Assembly (NCBI RefSeq): GCF_028681615.1
Contig: NZ_JAQUHV010000001.1
Span: forward strand, 434,001-498,000
Reading direction: 5' to 3'
Source of the DNA: Sulfuricurvum sp.
GTDB taxonomy: Bacteria > Campylobacterota > Campylobacteria > Campylobacterales > Sulfurimonadaceae
DNA: 64,000 nt
Shown: in pieces, positions 57,259 through 64,000 of the stretch
Layout of the letters: each line of letters opens with the position of its first letter
Numbering within the stretch: the first letter of the stretch is position 1
The notes under the pieces: model-generated
Databases searched by the model: none
Seen by the model: the letters and a program-made list of their open reading frames with translations, nothing else
Told to the model about the DNA's origin: nothing
Made by a program: the position numbers and the translations under genes

Positions 57259-58467
57259 TTACCCCTCCACTTCTGCATCTATTACAACGGTAGCCTCTAC
57301 ACTCATAAACTGATTAAGCACCGTTTCGACTACATGGGATTTTGTTGCAAGATTGATATTCGAATAACGTGCCGTTGTTGATTGATCGGAATGTCCTAAT
57401 GCTTGACCGATTGAATGGAGACTTAACCCAGCGTTGGCGGCGGCGTATCCAATGAGGTGACGTGTGTCATGTATCCGCATCTTTTCTATTCCAGCGGTTT
57501 TGAGTAATTCCGCCCACTCATGGCGCGGGTTGGATCGCTTTACTGCTCCCCGTGTTGGTGTGAACACTAAGCCCTCTTTTTGTATTCCCATAAGCTCCAG
57601 CGCATTAAGTAAAATCAGCATTAACGGATAAGTCTCATTTCGTCGTGCCTTGTTTGTCTCTGATGGAATCTCATAATAACCCGCTTCGATATGTATCCAC
57701 TCCCAGCGCAGTGATAGGACTTCATTCAATCGTCGCCCAGTAATTAAAAAGGAGAATAGCGCCCTATAAGTGGGATCGGTGTGAGTGATGATAGCTGTAA
57801 TGAGTTTACGCGCTTTGTCGGATTCGATCTCGAAATATTGCTTATTATCATATCTTGGAACGCTCAATTTTTTAGCAGGGTTTTTGACAATATAATCATG
57901 CTCGATTGCATACTCAAACATCGGACGGCAATAATCGACGACGGTATCCGCTGTCCTCGTTGCTTTGCCTAATTCTAAAATAGTGTTGATAATCTTCTGC
58001 AAGTGGGCGGCAGTGATTTTCTTGATTTCAGTTTGTCCGATAACGGGACTAATCCATTTTTCGACAAAATAGCGGATCTCTTTTAAATACTTAGGACTGC
58101 TTTTGTGTGTTTTGCTTTCCAGATACTCATCGAATAATTTATCAAACGTAATCTTTCGGACGGCTTGGAGTGTACCGTCTTTAAACGCGGTCGCCGTCTG
58201 CTCTAGTCCATTCGCTTTGAGTTCGTCAAGTGTTTTGCGTAGCGTTCGTGATCGGTCGGTTATGGTAACGGTTCGACGTGATGAACTTTTGCCATTATGC
58301 ACCCGTATCACCACTTTAAACGGCTTATCTTTTGGAAGTCGTTTTGATAGCTCTTCGACGGTGATCTCTTTTACTTCATCGAATAGATTGCTTTCATCTT
58401 TGAATAGCATCCCTTTGTAATCTGTAATCTTGATCGCGTTGTCTGTCGTTGCCATTGTCGCCGTCAT
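57259..58467 (-). CDS. Tyrosine recombinase integrase
   Basis: A 402-residue site-specific integrase. The catalytic set is visible: Arg246 in TGRRLNE, Lys273 (TNKAR), His333-x-x-Arg336 in HDTRH, His359 in LGHS and the nucleophile Tyr368 (ARYSN). The N-terminal part (about 20-180) is the arm- and core-binding domain. It is the rightmost gene, transcribed inward from attR, with the 46-bp repeat 21 bases upstream, so self-control through this repeat is likely. Confidence 0.92.
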   Translation of the reverse strand: MTATMATTDNAIKITDYKGMLFKDESNLFDEVKEITVEELSKRLPKDKPFKVVIRVHNGKSSSRRTVTITDRSRTLRKTLDELKANGLEQTATAFKDGTLQAVRKITFDKLFDEYLESKTHKSSPKYLKEIRYFVEKWISPVIGQTEIKKITAAHLQKIINTILELGKATRTADTVVDYCRPMFEYAIEHDYIVKNPAKKLSVPRYDNKQYFEIESDKARKLITAIITHTDPTYRALFSFLITGRRLNEVLSLRWEWIHIEAGYYEIPSETNKARRNETYPLMLILLNALELMGIQKEGLVFTPTRGAVKRSNPRHEWAELLKTAGIEKMRIHDTRHLIGYAAANAGLSLHSIGQALGHSDQSTTARYSNINLATKSHVVETVLNQFMSVEATVVIDAEVEG

Positions 58468-58488
58468 TGTTTGAGCTTATTAATATAA

Positions 58489-58534
58489 GGGTTACGGTTT
58501 GGGTTACGGTTTTCCCTAATAATTCATAATAAAT
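58489..58534 (+). repeat. 46-bp direct repeat, right arm
   Basis: A perfect copy of 53370-53415, in the same orientation and 77 bases inside attR. It also forms the upstream region of the integrase gene. Confidence 0.75.
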
Positions 58535-58564
58535 GGTAGCTAACTATAACTTAAGTAATCCCGT

Positions 58565-58576
58565 AAAATAGGGGTT
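58565..58576 (+). repeat. 12-bp terminal inverted copy, right
   Basis: AAAATAGGGGTT, the reverse complement of 53295-53306. Confidence 0.5.
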
Positions 58577-58611
58577 AGTAGTAAATGATAATAGATTAAG
58601 ATAACGCTATT

Positions 58612-58674
58612 CGCCAGACTTAGGATCTGGTGCCGCAAGGTGTGAAGGTTCAAGTCCTTTCATCCGCACCATCA
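58612..58674 (+). repeat. attR, 63-bp direct repeat
   Basis: A partial tRNA-Leu copy: it lacks the acceptor 5' half, so it is not a functional tRNA. It has GCAA where tRNA-Leu has TAAC in the variable arm. The crossover point lies within this repeat. Confidence 0.9.
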
Positions 58675-58739
58675 CTTTTTAAATGCCTATTTCAGGCACT
58701 TCTTCATGAAACTTCTTCTATTGTGACCAAATTTATCTC

Positions 58740-59960
58740 TTACCCCATGGCTTCATCAAACTGATTTACTTTTTCCATCGCTTCTGCAATGATCGGTTCC
58801 AGCCTCGCATAATCAATATTGTATTTTTTCAAGAAATGTTCAATCCCCTCATTATCAGCCATCTCAACCGCACGGACTGTTGTAAGCAATTCCCCGTAAA
58901 AACCATCTCCTTCAAACAATGCTCTCTCAATTTCAGGAGCTACGTTAAGCCGTTTGAGGATATCTCTATGAGGAATATGAAAGAGTAAGTGTATCAATGA
59001 AAGCATTCCTACAAAATAGGCCGTAGCCATCTGTTGTTTGCTAGGAGACGGTGTCATCAAAGCTAAAAGCTTGGTCATAAGCTCTGTCCGGTTTACAACC
59101 ATAAGGAGCAGAGGTATCGTATTTTCATCCGATTCCTGTGCCTCTGAAAACATCAAGAGCATTATCCAGTGCGAAAGCGGTTCCCGTCCCATAAGGGTCA
59201 AGACATGGCGGATAGATGAGACGGGATTTCGGAGAGAAAAAACCGCTGAATTGATAAAACGGATCAACTTGAGACTGACCATGTGATTAAGTTCAAACGC
59301 TTTTACCAACTCATCGATGGAAACATCTCTCTGCAGCATGTTCCACAGGTTGATTACAGACTCTTGATCAATAGAAAACGAAGGGTTTTCAAGCACTCTG
59401 GGTTTGGATATAAAATATCCCTGAAAATAACTAAACCCTTTTGCCACACATTCCGCGTGGATCGCATGCGATTCAATTTTCGATCCGATTACGATTAACC
59501 CCTGATTTTGAAGCTTTTCGACATCATCGCGCTTGATCCGTCCGCTTCTTGGAATATCAATTTTAAGATACTCTAAATAAGGGAAAATAGGGGCAAATTT
59601 CTCAATATTTTCCGGAGTATATGCAAAATCATTCAAGGCGAACCGATATCCTTGCCCAGAGAGCTTTGCCAGATGTTTACAAAGAGGAGGGTCAATCGCA
59701 ATGTCTTCCATGAGAGCATAAACAATCCTCTCTTTCGGGAGCAGATCAAGCAGTTCATGGAACACAAATCGATAGTCGGCACGGATAAATCCAATCCGTT
59801 TCCCCAATATCCGATCAACTCCGAATGAACTTTGAATGTCGTTAATCAACGTTGCGGTTGCCTGAGGCGTATTATTTTGCCCTGAATAAAAAAGATCATA
59901 TGCAAAAAGAGCCCCTCTCTCATTCACAATAGGTTGACGCCCGATATAGCTATTTCCCAT
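58740..59960 (-). CDS. EAL-HDOD signalling protein
   Basis: A 406-residue YuxH-type protein. Residues 1-190 are a degenerate EAL domain (AYDLFY in place of EAL, LNDFAY in place of DDFG), so c-di-GMP cleavage is unlikely. An HDOD domain follows at about 200-400 (VSLKLIRFINSAVFSLRNPV, LMGREPLSHW). It is the last of a three-gene signalling run, 5 bases after the GGDEF-EAL gene. Confidence 0.85.
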   Translation of the reverse strand: MGNSYIGRQPIVNERGALFAYDLFYSGQNNTPQATATLINDIQSSFGVDRILGKRIGFIRADYRFVFHELLDLLPKERIVYALMEDIAIDPPLCKHLAKLSGQGYRFALNDFAYTPENIEKFAPIFPYLEYLKIDIPRSGRIKRDDVEKLQNQGLIVIGSKIESHAIHAECVAKGFSYFQGYFISKPRVLENPSFSIDQESVINLWNMLQRDVSIDELVKAFELNHMVSLKLIRFINSAVFSLRNPVSSIRHVLTLMGREPLSHWIMLLMFSEAQESDENTIPLLLMVVNRTELMTKLLALMTPSPSKQQMATAYFVGMLSLIHLLFHIPHRDILKRLNVAPEIERALFEGDGFYGELLTTVRAVEMADNEGIEHFLKKYNIDYARLEPIIAEAMEKVNQFDEAMG

Positions 59961-59965
59961 AACCC

Positions 59966-62428
59966 TTAATTCCCTTCGACTAATACAGCGGACGGTTCGT
60001 AAAAATAGTACCCTTGTGAGGCATCGATACCAATCTCTTTGACTCGTTTAAATATCTCTTCATTGGCAACAAACTCAGCAACCACGTCAATCCCCATTTC
60101 ATGCGCAAAATCACAAATATGCTTAACGAAAATCTGCGCATTTCGATCATGCGGCAGATTTTTGATCAAGGAAGCGTCAATTTTAAGCGTGTCAATGTTC
60201 AGTTTGAGCAAATGATCAAAATTCGAATATCCCGAACCGAAATCATCGATAGCAAAATGACATCCGATCGCTTTAAAACGATCCACAAACGCACTCACGG
60301 AAGCATAGTTTTCAATCCCTTCGCTTTCCAATATTTCAAAAATCATCAATTGCCCTACTCCGTTATCGCTAATGACTTGTTCCAGGTAATCGGCTAATTC
60401 AGGGTTTACAAGGTCTTGGGTCGAAAGGTTCAGACTCACAGGCAGTTTAGACGTTTTAAAAACTTCCACAACTTGTTCAATCATAATTTTTGTCAATTCG
60501 GGATAGAGCTTCGTTTTTTTTGCAATGTCTAAAAAGAGATAAGGAGAGCTTACACTTCCATCTGCCTCAATCAGACGCATCAGGGCTTCGTATTTGATAA
60601 TCGCACCGCTGTGATTATCGACAATCGGTTGAAAATAGGGAACTATGCGCGCTTCTTCAATGGCCTCTTTAATCCGCTTATACCAAGCAATGTTGTTCTC
60701 TTGCTCATGCTTGGATTCGGACGAAAAGATTTCCAGACTGTGCCGCTGCCGTTTTGCCAGTTTCAGTGCCGCAGTCGCATGTTCCAAAACTCTGTCGCTC
60801 AACCTAGCAACTCCGACGGTAATCGTAAGGACTATCTCAATTCCCTCAATCACGAACGATTCTTTTTGCGTCGCAACAATCAACTCTTCTAAAAAAGTTA
60901 TAAACAAGTTAAGCTCACTGCAGTGGGAAGCAACCAATGCATACTCGTCACTTCCCATTTTATAAAGAGCAATATTTTTCTGTGAAGCTATCTTTAGGCG
61001 AAGCCAGTGCCCGTATCCGCCTAAAATAGCATCTCCGATTGCAACCCCGTATACTTCGTTAATATCACCGAATCGGTCAATATTGATAATGGCAAGGGCA
61101 CAGACATCCTCTCCACGTAACGCTTCAACCAAAGTAAATCGATTAGGCAAATCGGTAATTTGATCAGTTGTTAGATGGTATCTGAGCTGTTCGCGCTGAC
61201 CAAACGAATGCATTGCAAACCCGATATCTCCTGCTAATTCCTCAAGCATACTTATCTCTTTGGGCTCAAATCCCTCTGAACGTTTCGCATATAGAGTCAT
61301 CACGCCTAACGGTGAAGAATCCATAGCGCTGACCAGCGGAAGTGAAATGACCGATCCGTATCGCCCTTTTTCTGCAATAAAACGCCATGCTCCCCATGAA
61401 CTTTCATGCTCCAAATGCTCGATAACGACCGTTTTGTTCTCTCTGATCGCCCGAATACTCGGATCCCCTTCATCAATTTTCATCCCTTCAAACGTGGTTG
61501 TCATTTTTGGATACAAATATCCCGTAGAATCGTTCGAATACGCTTTAAGTATCAGTGCATCTTTCTCTTTCAGTGCAATGTGACATAACTCATATCCCGG
61601 ATGTTCGGCCAAACGCTGACACGAGTCTTCTAACAACTCATCAATATTTTTAGCGGTAATCAATAGTTGATTAATATCGGCAACCGTACGAAGTATTCCA
61701 TCCAGATAGCGTGATTCGTTCAGAGCATCTTGAAGATGGTTTTGCTGGGTTTGCATTGAATGAAAAGTATCAAACAATGTCTGATCAAGGATGGAGAGTT
61801 CTTCGATCAAATATTTTTCCTGTGCTCCGTCTTGATTTTGTGCACGCCGTGTTATCCGCTCAAGCGGTCCAATTACGAGCCAACGAACACCGCTTAACAC
61901 ACTTAAAGCAACTACTCCCAAAATGAGAAAGAGGATTGTTCCGTATAACATTGCCATATGATTGAGCCGTTCAAAAATAAATCCTCTGTCTAAATCGATC
62001 AGTAATACGGCTGTCTTTTTTTCTGCCCCTGAGTAATAGTTCAGTTCGCTTGAATAATGGAGCTGCTCATCCTCTACCAACTCTTTTGAAATAGTTGATA
62101 ACGGAACATACCCCTCATCGATCAATTTTCCGGTTAACGAACGTGAAGAAGAGACAGCAATACTGTTACCGTCCATTGACAAGGAAAGTACCCCAAATGC
62201 GCCGTCGATTGCACATGCTTGATCCAATAGAGTTTGGATAGTTTCCAAACGATTTTGCTGGAGCGATTTTTGGATATCTTCTTCCAGACGAAAAATATTT
62301 TGATTTATATTTTCAGAAATATAGTTCAGCGTTCCAATCCGTTCAACATAATAAAAACTGCCCGATAAAGTCCCGATAATCAGAAAAAAACCGATTAGGC
62401 TTAAAAAAGCAAACCGTTGTATTTTCAT
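59966..62428 (-). CDS. Membrane GAF-GGDEF-EAL protein
   Basis: An 820-residue c-di-GMP protein. Helix 1 is at about 8-27, a periplasmic region follows, and helix 2 is at about 160-180. A GAF-like domain covers about 240-400, then GGDEF at about 410-550 and EAL at about 570-815. The GGDEF motif is GSDEY, so the cyclase is probably inactive or regulatory. The EAL catalytic set looks complete (YEALMRL, SLNLS, FEILESE, DDFGSGYSN, LKID, VAEFV, QGYYF), so a phosphodiesterase is likely. It overlaps the upstream binding-protein gene by 4 bases. Confidence 0.88.
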   Translation of the reverse strand: MKIQRFAFLSLIGFFLIIGTLSGSFYYVERIGTLNYISENINQNIFRLEEDIQKSLQQNRLETIQTLLDQACAIDGAFGVLSLSMDGNSIAVSSSRSLTGKLIDEGYVPLSTISKELVEDEQLHYSSELNYYSGAEKKTAVLLIDLDRGFIFERLNHMAMLYGTILFLILGVVALSVLSGVRWLVIGPLERITRRAQNQDGAQEKYLIEELSILDQTLFDTFHSMQTQQNHLQDALNESRYLDGILRTVADINQLLITAKNIDELLEDSCQRLAEHPGYELCHIALKEKDALILKAYSNDSTGYLYPKMTTTFEGMKIDEGDPSIRAIRENKTVVIEHLEHESSWGAWRFIAEKGRYGSVISLPLVSAMDSSPLGVMTLYAKRSEGFEPKEISMLEELAGDIGFAMHSFGQREQLRYHLTTDQITDLPNRFTLVEALRGEDVCALAIINIDRFGDINEVYGVAIGDAILGGYGHWLRLKIASQKNIALYKMGSDEYALVASHCSELNLFITFLEELIVATQKESFVIEGIEIVLTITVGVARLSDRVLEHATAALKLAKRQRHSLEIFSSESKHEQENNIAWYKRIKEAIEEARIVPYFQPIVDNHSGAIIKYEALMRLIEADGSVSSPYLFLDIAKKTKLYPELTKIMIEQVVEVFKTSKLPVSLNLSTQDLVNPELADYLEQVISDNGVGQLMIFEILESEGIENYASVSAFVDRFKAIGCHFAIDDFGSGYSNFDHLLKLNIDTLKIDASLIKNLPHDRNAQIFVKHICDFAHEMGIDVVAEFVANEEIFKRVKEIGIDASQGYYFYEPSAVLVEGN

Positions 62429-63324
62429 GGTAACAACCTATCGGTTTTGACATGCTGCGTATTCAGATGGGTAATGATTTCTTTAGGCACTTTTGCATAC
62501 ATCCACTTTATCTGCTTCGTACTGGACATAAACTCTTCGTAACTCTGCCCCTCCAAATATCCTTTGATCGTCTCATAATATTCTCTCGGATTGCTATTGA
62601 AATGCTCCACCGACAAGGCAAATAGCTCTCGTAAATGGGCAAACTCTTTTGCTCGTCCCAGGACTACCTGTTCATTTACAAAAAGAGCATCAACAACGAA
62701 GAAATTTTCCATACTTCGAGTCGATGCGATAGGCTTAAAGCCTTTTTTGATTAACTCTGAAAGATACGGCTCATATGAGATGATTATGATAGGTTTTTTG
62801 CCAAATTCTGTCGTAGTAATACTTTTCTGGGAGGCATCCATTTTGCGGAACTTACTGCTATCCAACCCGTACTCAGAAATGAATGCTTCAAAAAAATCAT
62901 CTTGCAACGATCCTTGTTCTATATATACATCGACACTCTCTTTAGAAAAACGGATTTCTTCTATCGAGTGGTTTGAGACGATTGCATCCGCGCCGAAAGA
63001 GCGATCGATCAAAAAAACCGGTTTGATAGTATTGGCATGTTTGAAATGCAGTAATTCATATTGGGTTGCGGTAAAACCTTGTGTAAATCCCCGTTCATAC
63101 AGACGGGCATTATCACTCAAATCAACCAGCCAAATGAAACGAAACGGGGTATTCTCCAACCACCCTTTTTCCTGAGCGTATATAAACGGGGTAAATCCAA
63201 CCCACGGATTGGTTGATATTTGAATTTTCGAAGATTCAGTCGAACGGTTCACGTAAAAATATATGATGGCTGCGGCACTCATCAAAAGAACCAAGACAAA
63301 ACCCAATACGCGCACTTTTTTCAC
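62425..63324 (-). CDS. NMT1-like periplasmic solute-binding protein, membrane anchored
   Basis: A 299-residue protein. A signal anchor (VLGFVLVLLMSAAAIIYFYV) has no lipobox. The periplasmic part resembles NMT1/SsuA-type binding proteins (NPWVGFTPFIYAQEKGW; TATQYELLHF). No ABC transporter is near, so it is probably a sensor for the GGDEF-EAL protein with which it overlaps by 4 bases. The ligand is unknown. Confidence 0.78.
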   Translation of the reverse strand: MKKVRVLGFVLVLLMSAAAIIYFYVNRSTESSKIQISTNPWVGFTPFIYAQEKGWLENTPFRFIWLVDLSDNARLYERGFTQGFTATQYELLHFKHANTIKPVFLIDRSFGADAIVSNHSIEEIRFSKESVDVYIEQGSLQDDFFEAFISEYGLDSSKFRKMDASQKSITTTEFGKKPIIIISYEPYLSELIKKGFKPIASTRSMENFFVVDALFVNEQVVLGRAKEFAHLRELFALSVEHFNSNPREYYETIKGYLEGQSYEEFMSSTKQIKWMYAKVPKEIITHLNTQHVKTDRLLP

Positions 63325-63478
63325 TCCTATCTCTTTTCAATATCAACATAAGTAAATAATAATACACTATTTCTTTATAAATGTTCTAAAGCATTTTTTC
63401 ATCTTGCATGAGAAAGAAAAAATTACGTTTCATTCCCTTAATGCTACAATTGCATTTATCTAGTATTTTTGGAGTCTC

Positions 63479-64000
63479 ATGCGTCTTTTGATCAGTTTAT
63501 TTCTCGGATTTATATCTTTGTGGGGGATAGACGGGTACAACGGTAAAAGTATTATTATTACCCTCCCTTCGCCTGCGGGAGTCGTTTCCATGAATGAACT
63601 GAACGTCAGCGTTTTATCCCATCCACTCGATCCGACCAAAGGGATCGTCTTTCTTCCGATTGATTATTATACGCCTAGCGGTGACATCAATCTTACCTGG
63701 ATTTCCCCGGGAAAAATCACTCCTCTAACGTTAAACGTCCAAAGTGCCCCATATCCTATTGAAACACTTAGCGTTGATCCTGCGCTCGTATCTCCTCCTC
63801 CGGAGGCGTTGGAGAGAATTGCCCGTGAACGTGCGGAAGCGATGGCGATTTACGGGCACTTTACCCCGATACGGTATTGGAACAAACCTTTTATCAAACC
63901 GATCGAGTCGATCATTACCAGTGAGTACGGTTCTGCTCGCACTTATAACGGAAGCCTCAAAAGCTATCACGGCGGAGTCGATTTTAGAGCCAAAACCCCT
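63479..64000 (+). CDS. M23 family metallopeptidase (partial)
   Basis: The first 174 codons of an exported peptidase, cut by the window edge. A signal peptide (MRLLISLFLGFISLWG) precedes a beta-rich N-terminal domain. At the end, SEYGSARTYNGSLKSYHGGV with the following Asp gives the first zinc ligands of LytM-type M23 endopeptidases. The ribosome site is TTGGAG. It probably trims peptidoglycan crosslinks, as in cell-shape peptidases of this phylum. Confidence 0.85.
   Translation, partial: MRLLISLFLGFISLWGIDGYNGKSIIITLPSPAGVVSMNELNVSVLSHPLDPTKGIVFLPIDYYTPSGDINLTWISPGKITPLTLNVQSAPYPIETLSVDPALVSPPPEALERIARERAEAMAIYGHFTPIRYWNKPFIKPIESIITSEYGSARTYNGSLKSYHGGVDFRAKTP

Larger units (their letters stand above)
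53225..58674. mobile_element. Integrative element in tRNA-Leu
   Basis: A 5.4-kb insertion bounded by 63-bp direct repeats of the tRNA-Leu 3' part. It carries a tyrosine integrase at its right end, an AlpA-like regulator, a Rep_trans-like initiator, an HTH protein and unknown genes. Most genes run on the minus strand; one is on the plus strand at the left end. Several genes overlap by 4 bases and look AT-richer than the flanks by eye. Neither capsid nor transfer genes are seen, so it may be mobilised by a helper. Confidence 0.85.

Noticed and set aside
58612-58674. A sixth tRNA gene
   Set aside because: It has only the 3' part of tRNA-Leu and lacks the 5' acceptor and D arm; it is the attR remnant.
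62591-63175. A plus-strand frame of 194 codons opposite the NMT1-like gene
   Set aside because: Shadow of a coding region with family motifs on the other strand.

Overview
The window reads as chromosome of a free-living, motile member of the Campylobacterota (Epsilonproteobacteria), most like Sulfuricurvum or Sulfurimonas. This is inferred from gene content and protein style: a compact S10-spc ribosomal operon, a complete pseudaminic acid pathway beside duplicated flagellins of the TLR5-evading type, a Maf glycosyltransferase, sigma-28 and sigma-54 type flagellar promoters, many histidine kinases with the H-box IAHQWRQPLN, and moderate GC content. No 16S rRNA gene is present, so the genus is a guess.

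Layout. 1-6491: the S10-spc ribosomal protein operon on the minus strand, with a clear sigma-70 promoter upstream of rpsJ. 6.5-10.3 kb: a mixed stretch with an AAA ATPase, an outer-membrane barrel, rnhB, an HDOD protein and the small SRP RNA gene. 10.3-22.4 kb: a flagellar glycosylation island, consisting of fliD, pseB-pseC-pseF-pseGH(fused)-pseI, maf and two nearly identical flagellin genes read from different sigma factors. 22.4-30.7 kb: housekeeping genes (topA, phosphodiesterase, bioB, FAD oxidoreductase, OmpA-like porin, msrA, metal permease). 30.8-35.8 kb: a 26-codon small ORF, a Cpx-like module (small periplasmic protein, response regulator, kinase) and a kinase with two solute-binding domains. 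35.9-43.4 kb: metH and a four-gene regulator, FecR, OmpA, CHASE2-kinase operon. 43.4-49.7 kb: rarA, yjbQ, rluB-like, kdsD, nnr, purN and thiG. 49.7-50.0 kb: a 248-bp hairpin-rich element with imperfect 35-bp terminal inverted repeats. 50.0-52.6 kb: two transporters. 52.7-53.3 kb: five tRNA genes (Pro, His, Arg, Arg, Leu) behind a consensus promoter.

53.2-58.7 kb is a small integrative element inserted into the 3' part of tRNA-Leu. It has 63-bp att direct repeats (60/63 identical), a 46-bp perfect direct repeat just inside each end, a tyrosine integrase, an AlpA-like regulator too short for a usual ORF cut-off, a Rep_trans-like replication initiator and several unrecognised genes. Its gene order recalls phage satellites or integrated plasmids, and it is the best candidate here for an undescribed system.

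58.7-63.3 kb: a three-gene signalling operon coding for a periplasmic NMT1-like binding protein, a GAF-GGDEF-EAL protein and an EAL-HDOD protein. 63.5-64.0 kb: the start of an M23 peptidase gene.

How the genes work together: PseB, PseC, PseH, PseG, PseI and PseF make CMP-pseudaminic acid from UDP-GlcNAc, Maf is expected to transfer it to flagellin, and FliD caps the filament. Many sensory proteins (two orthodox two-component systems, an orphan kinase, c-di-GMP and HDOD proteins) fit an organism that links nutrient sensing to motility.
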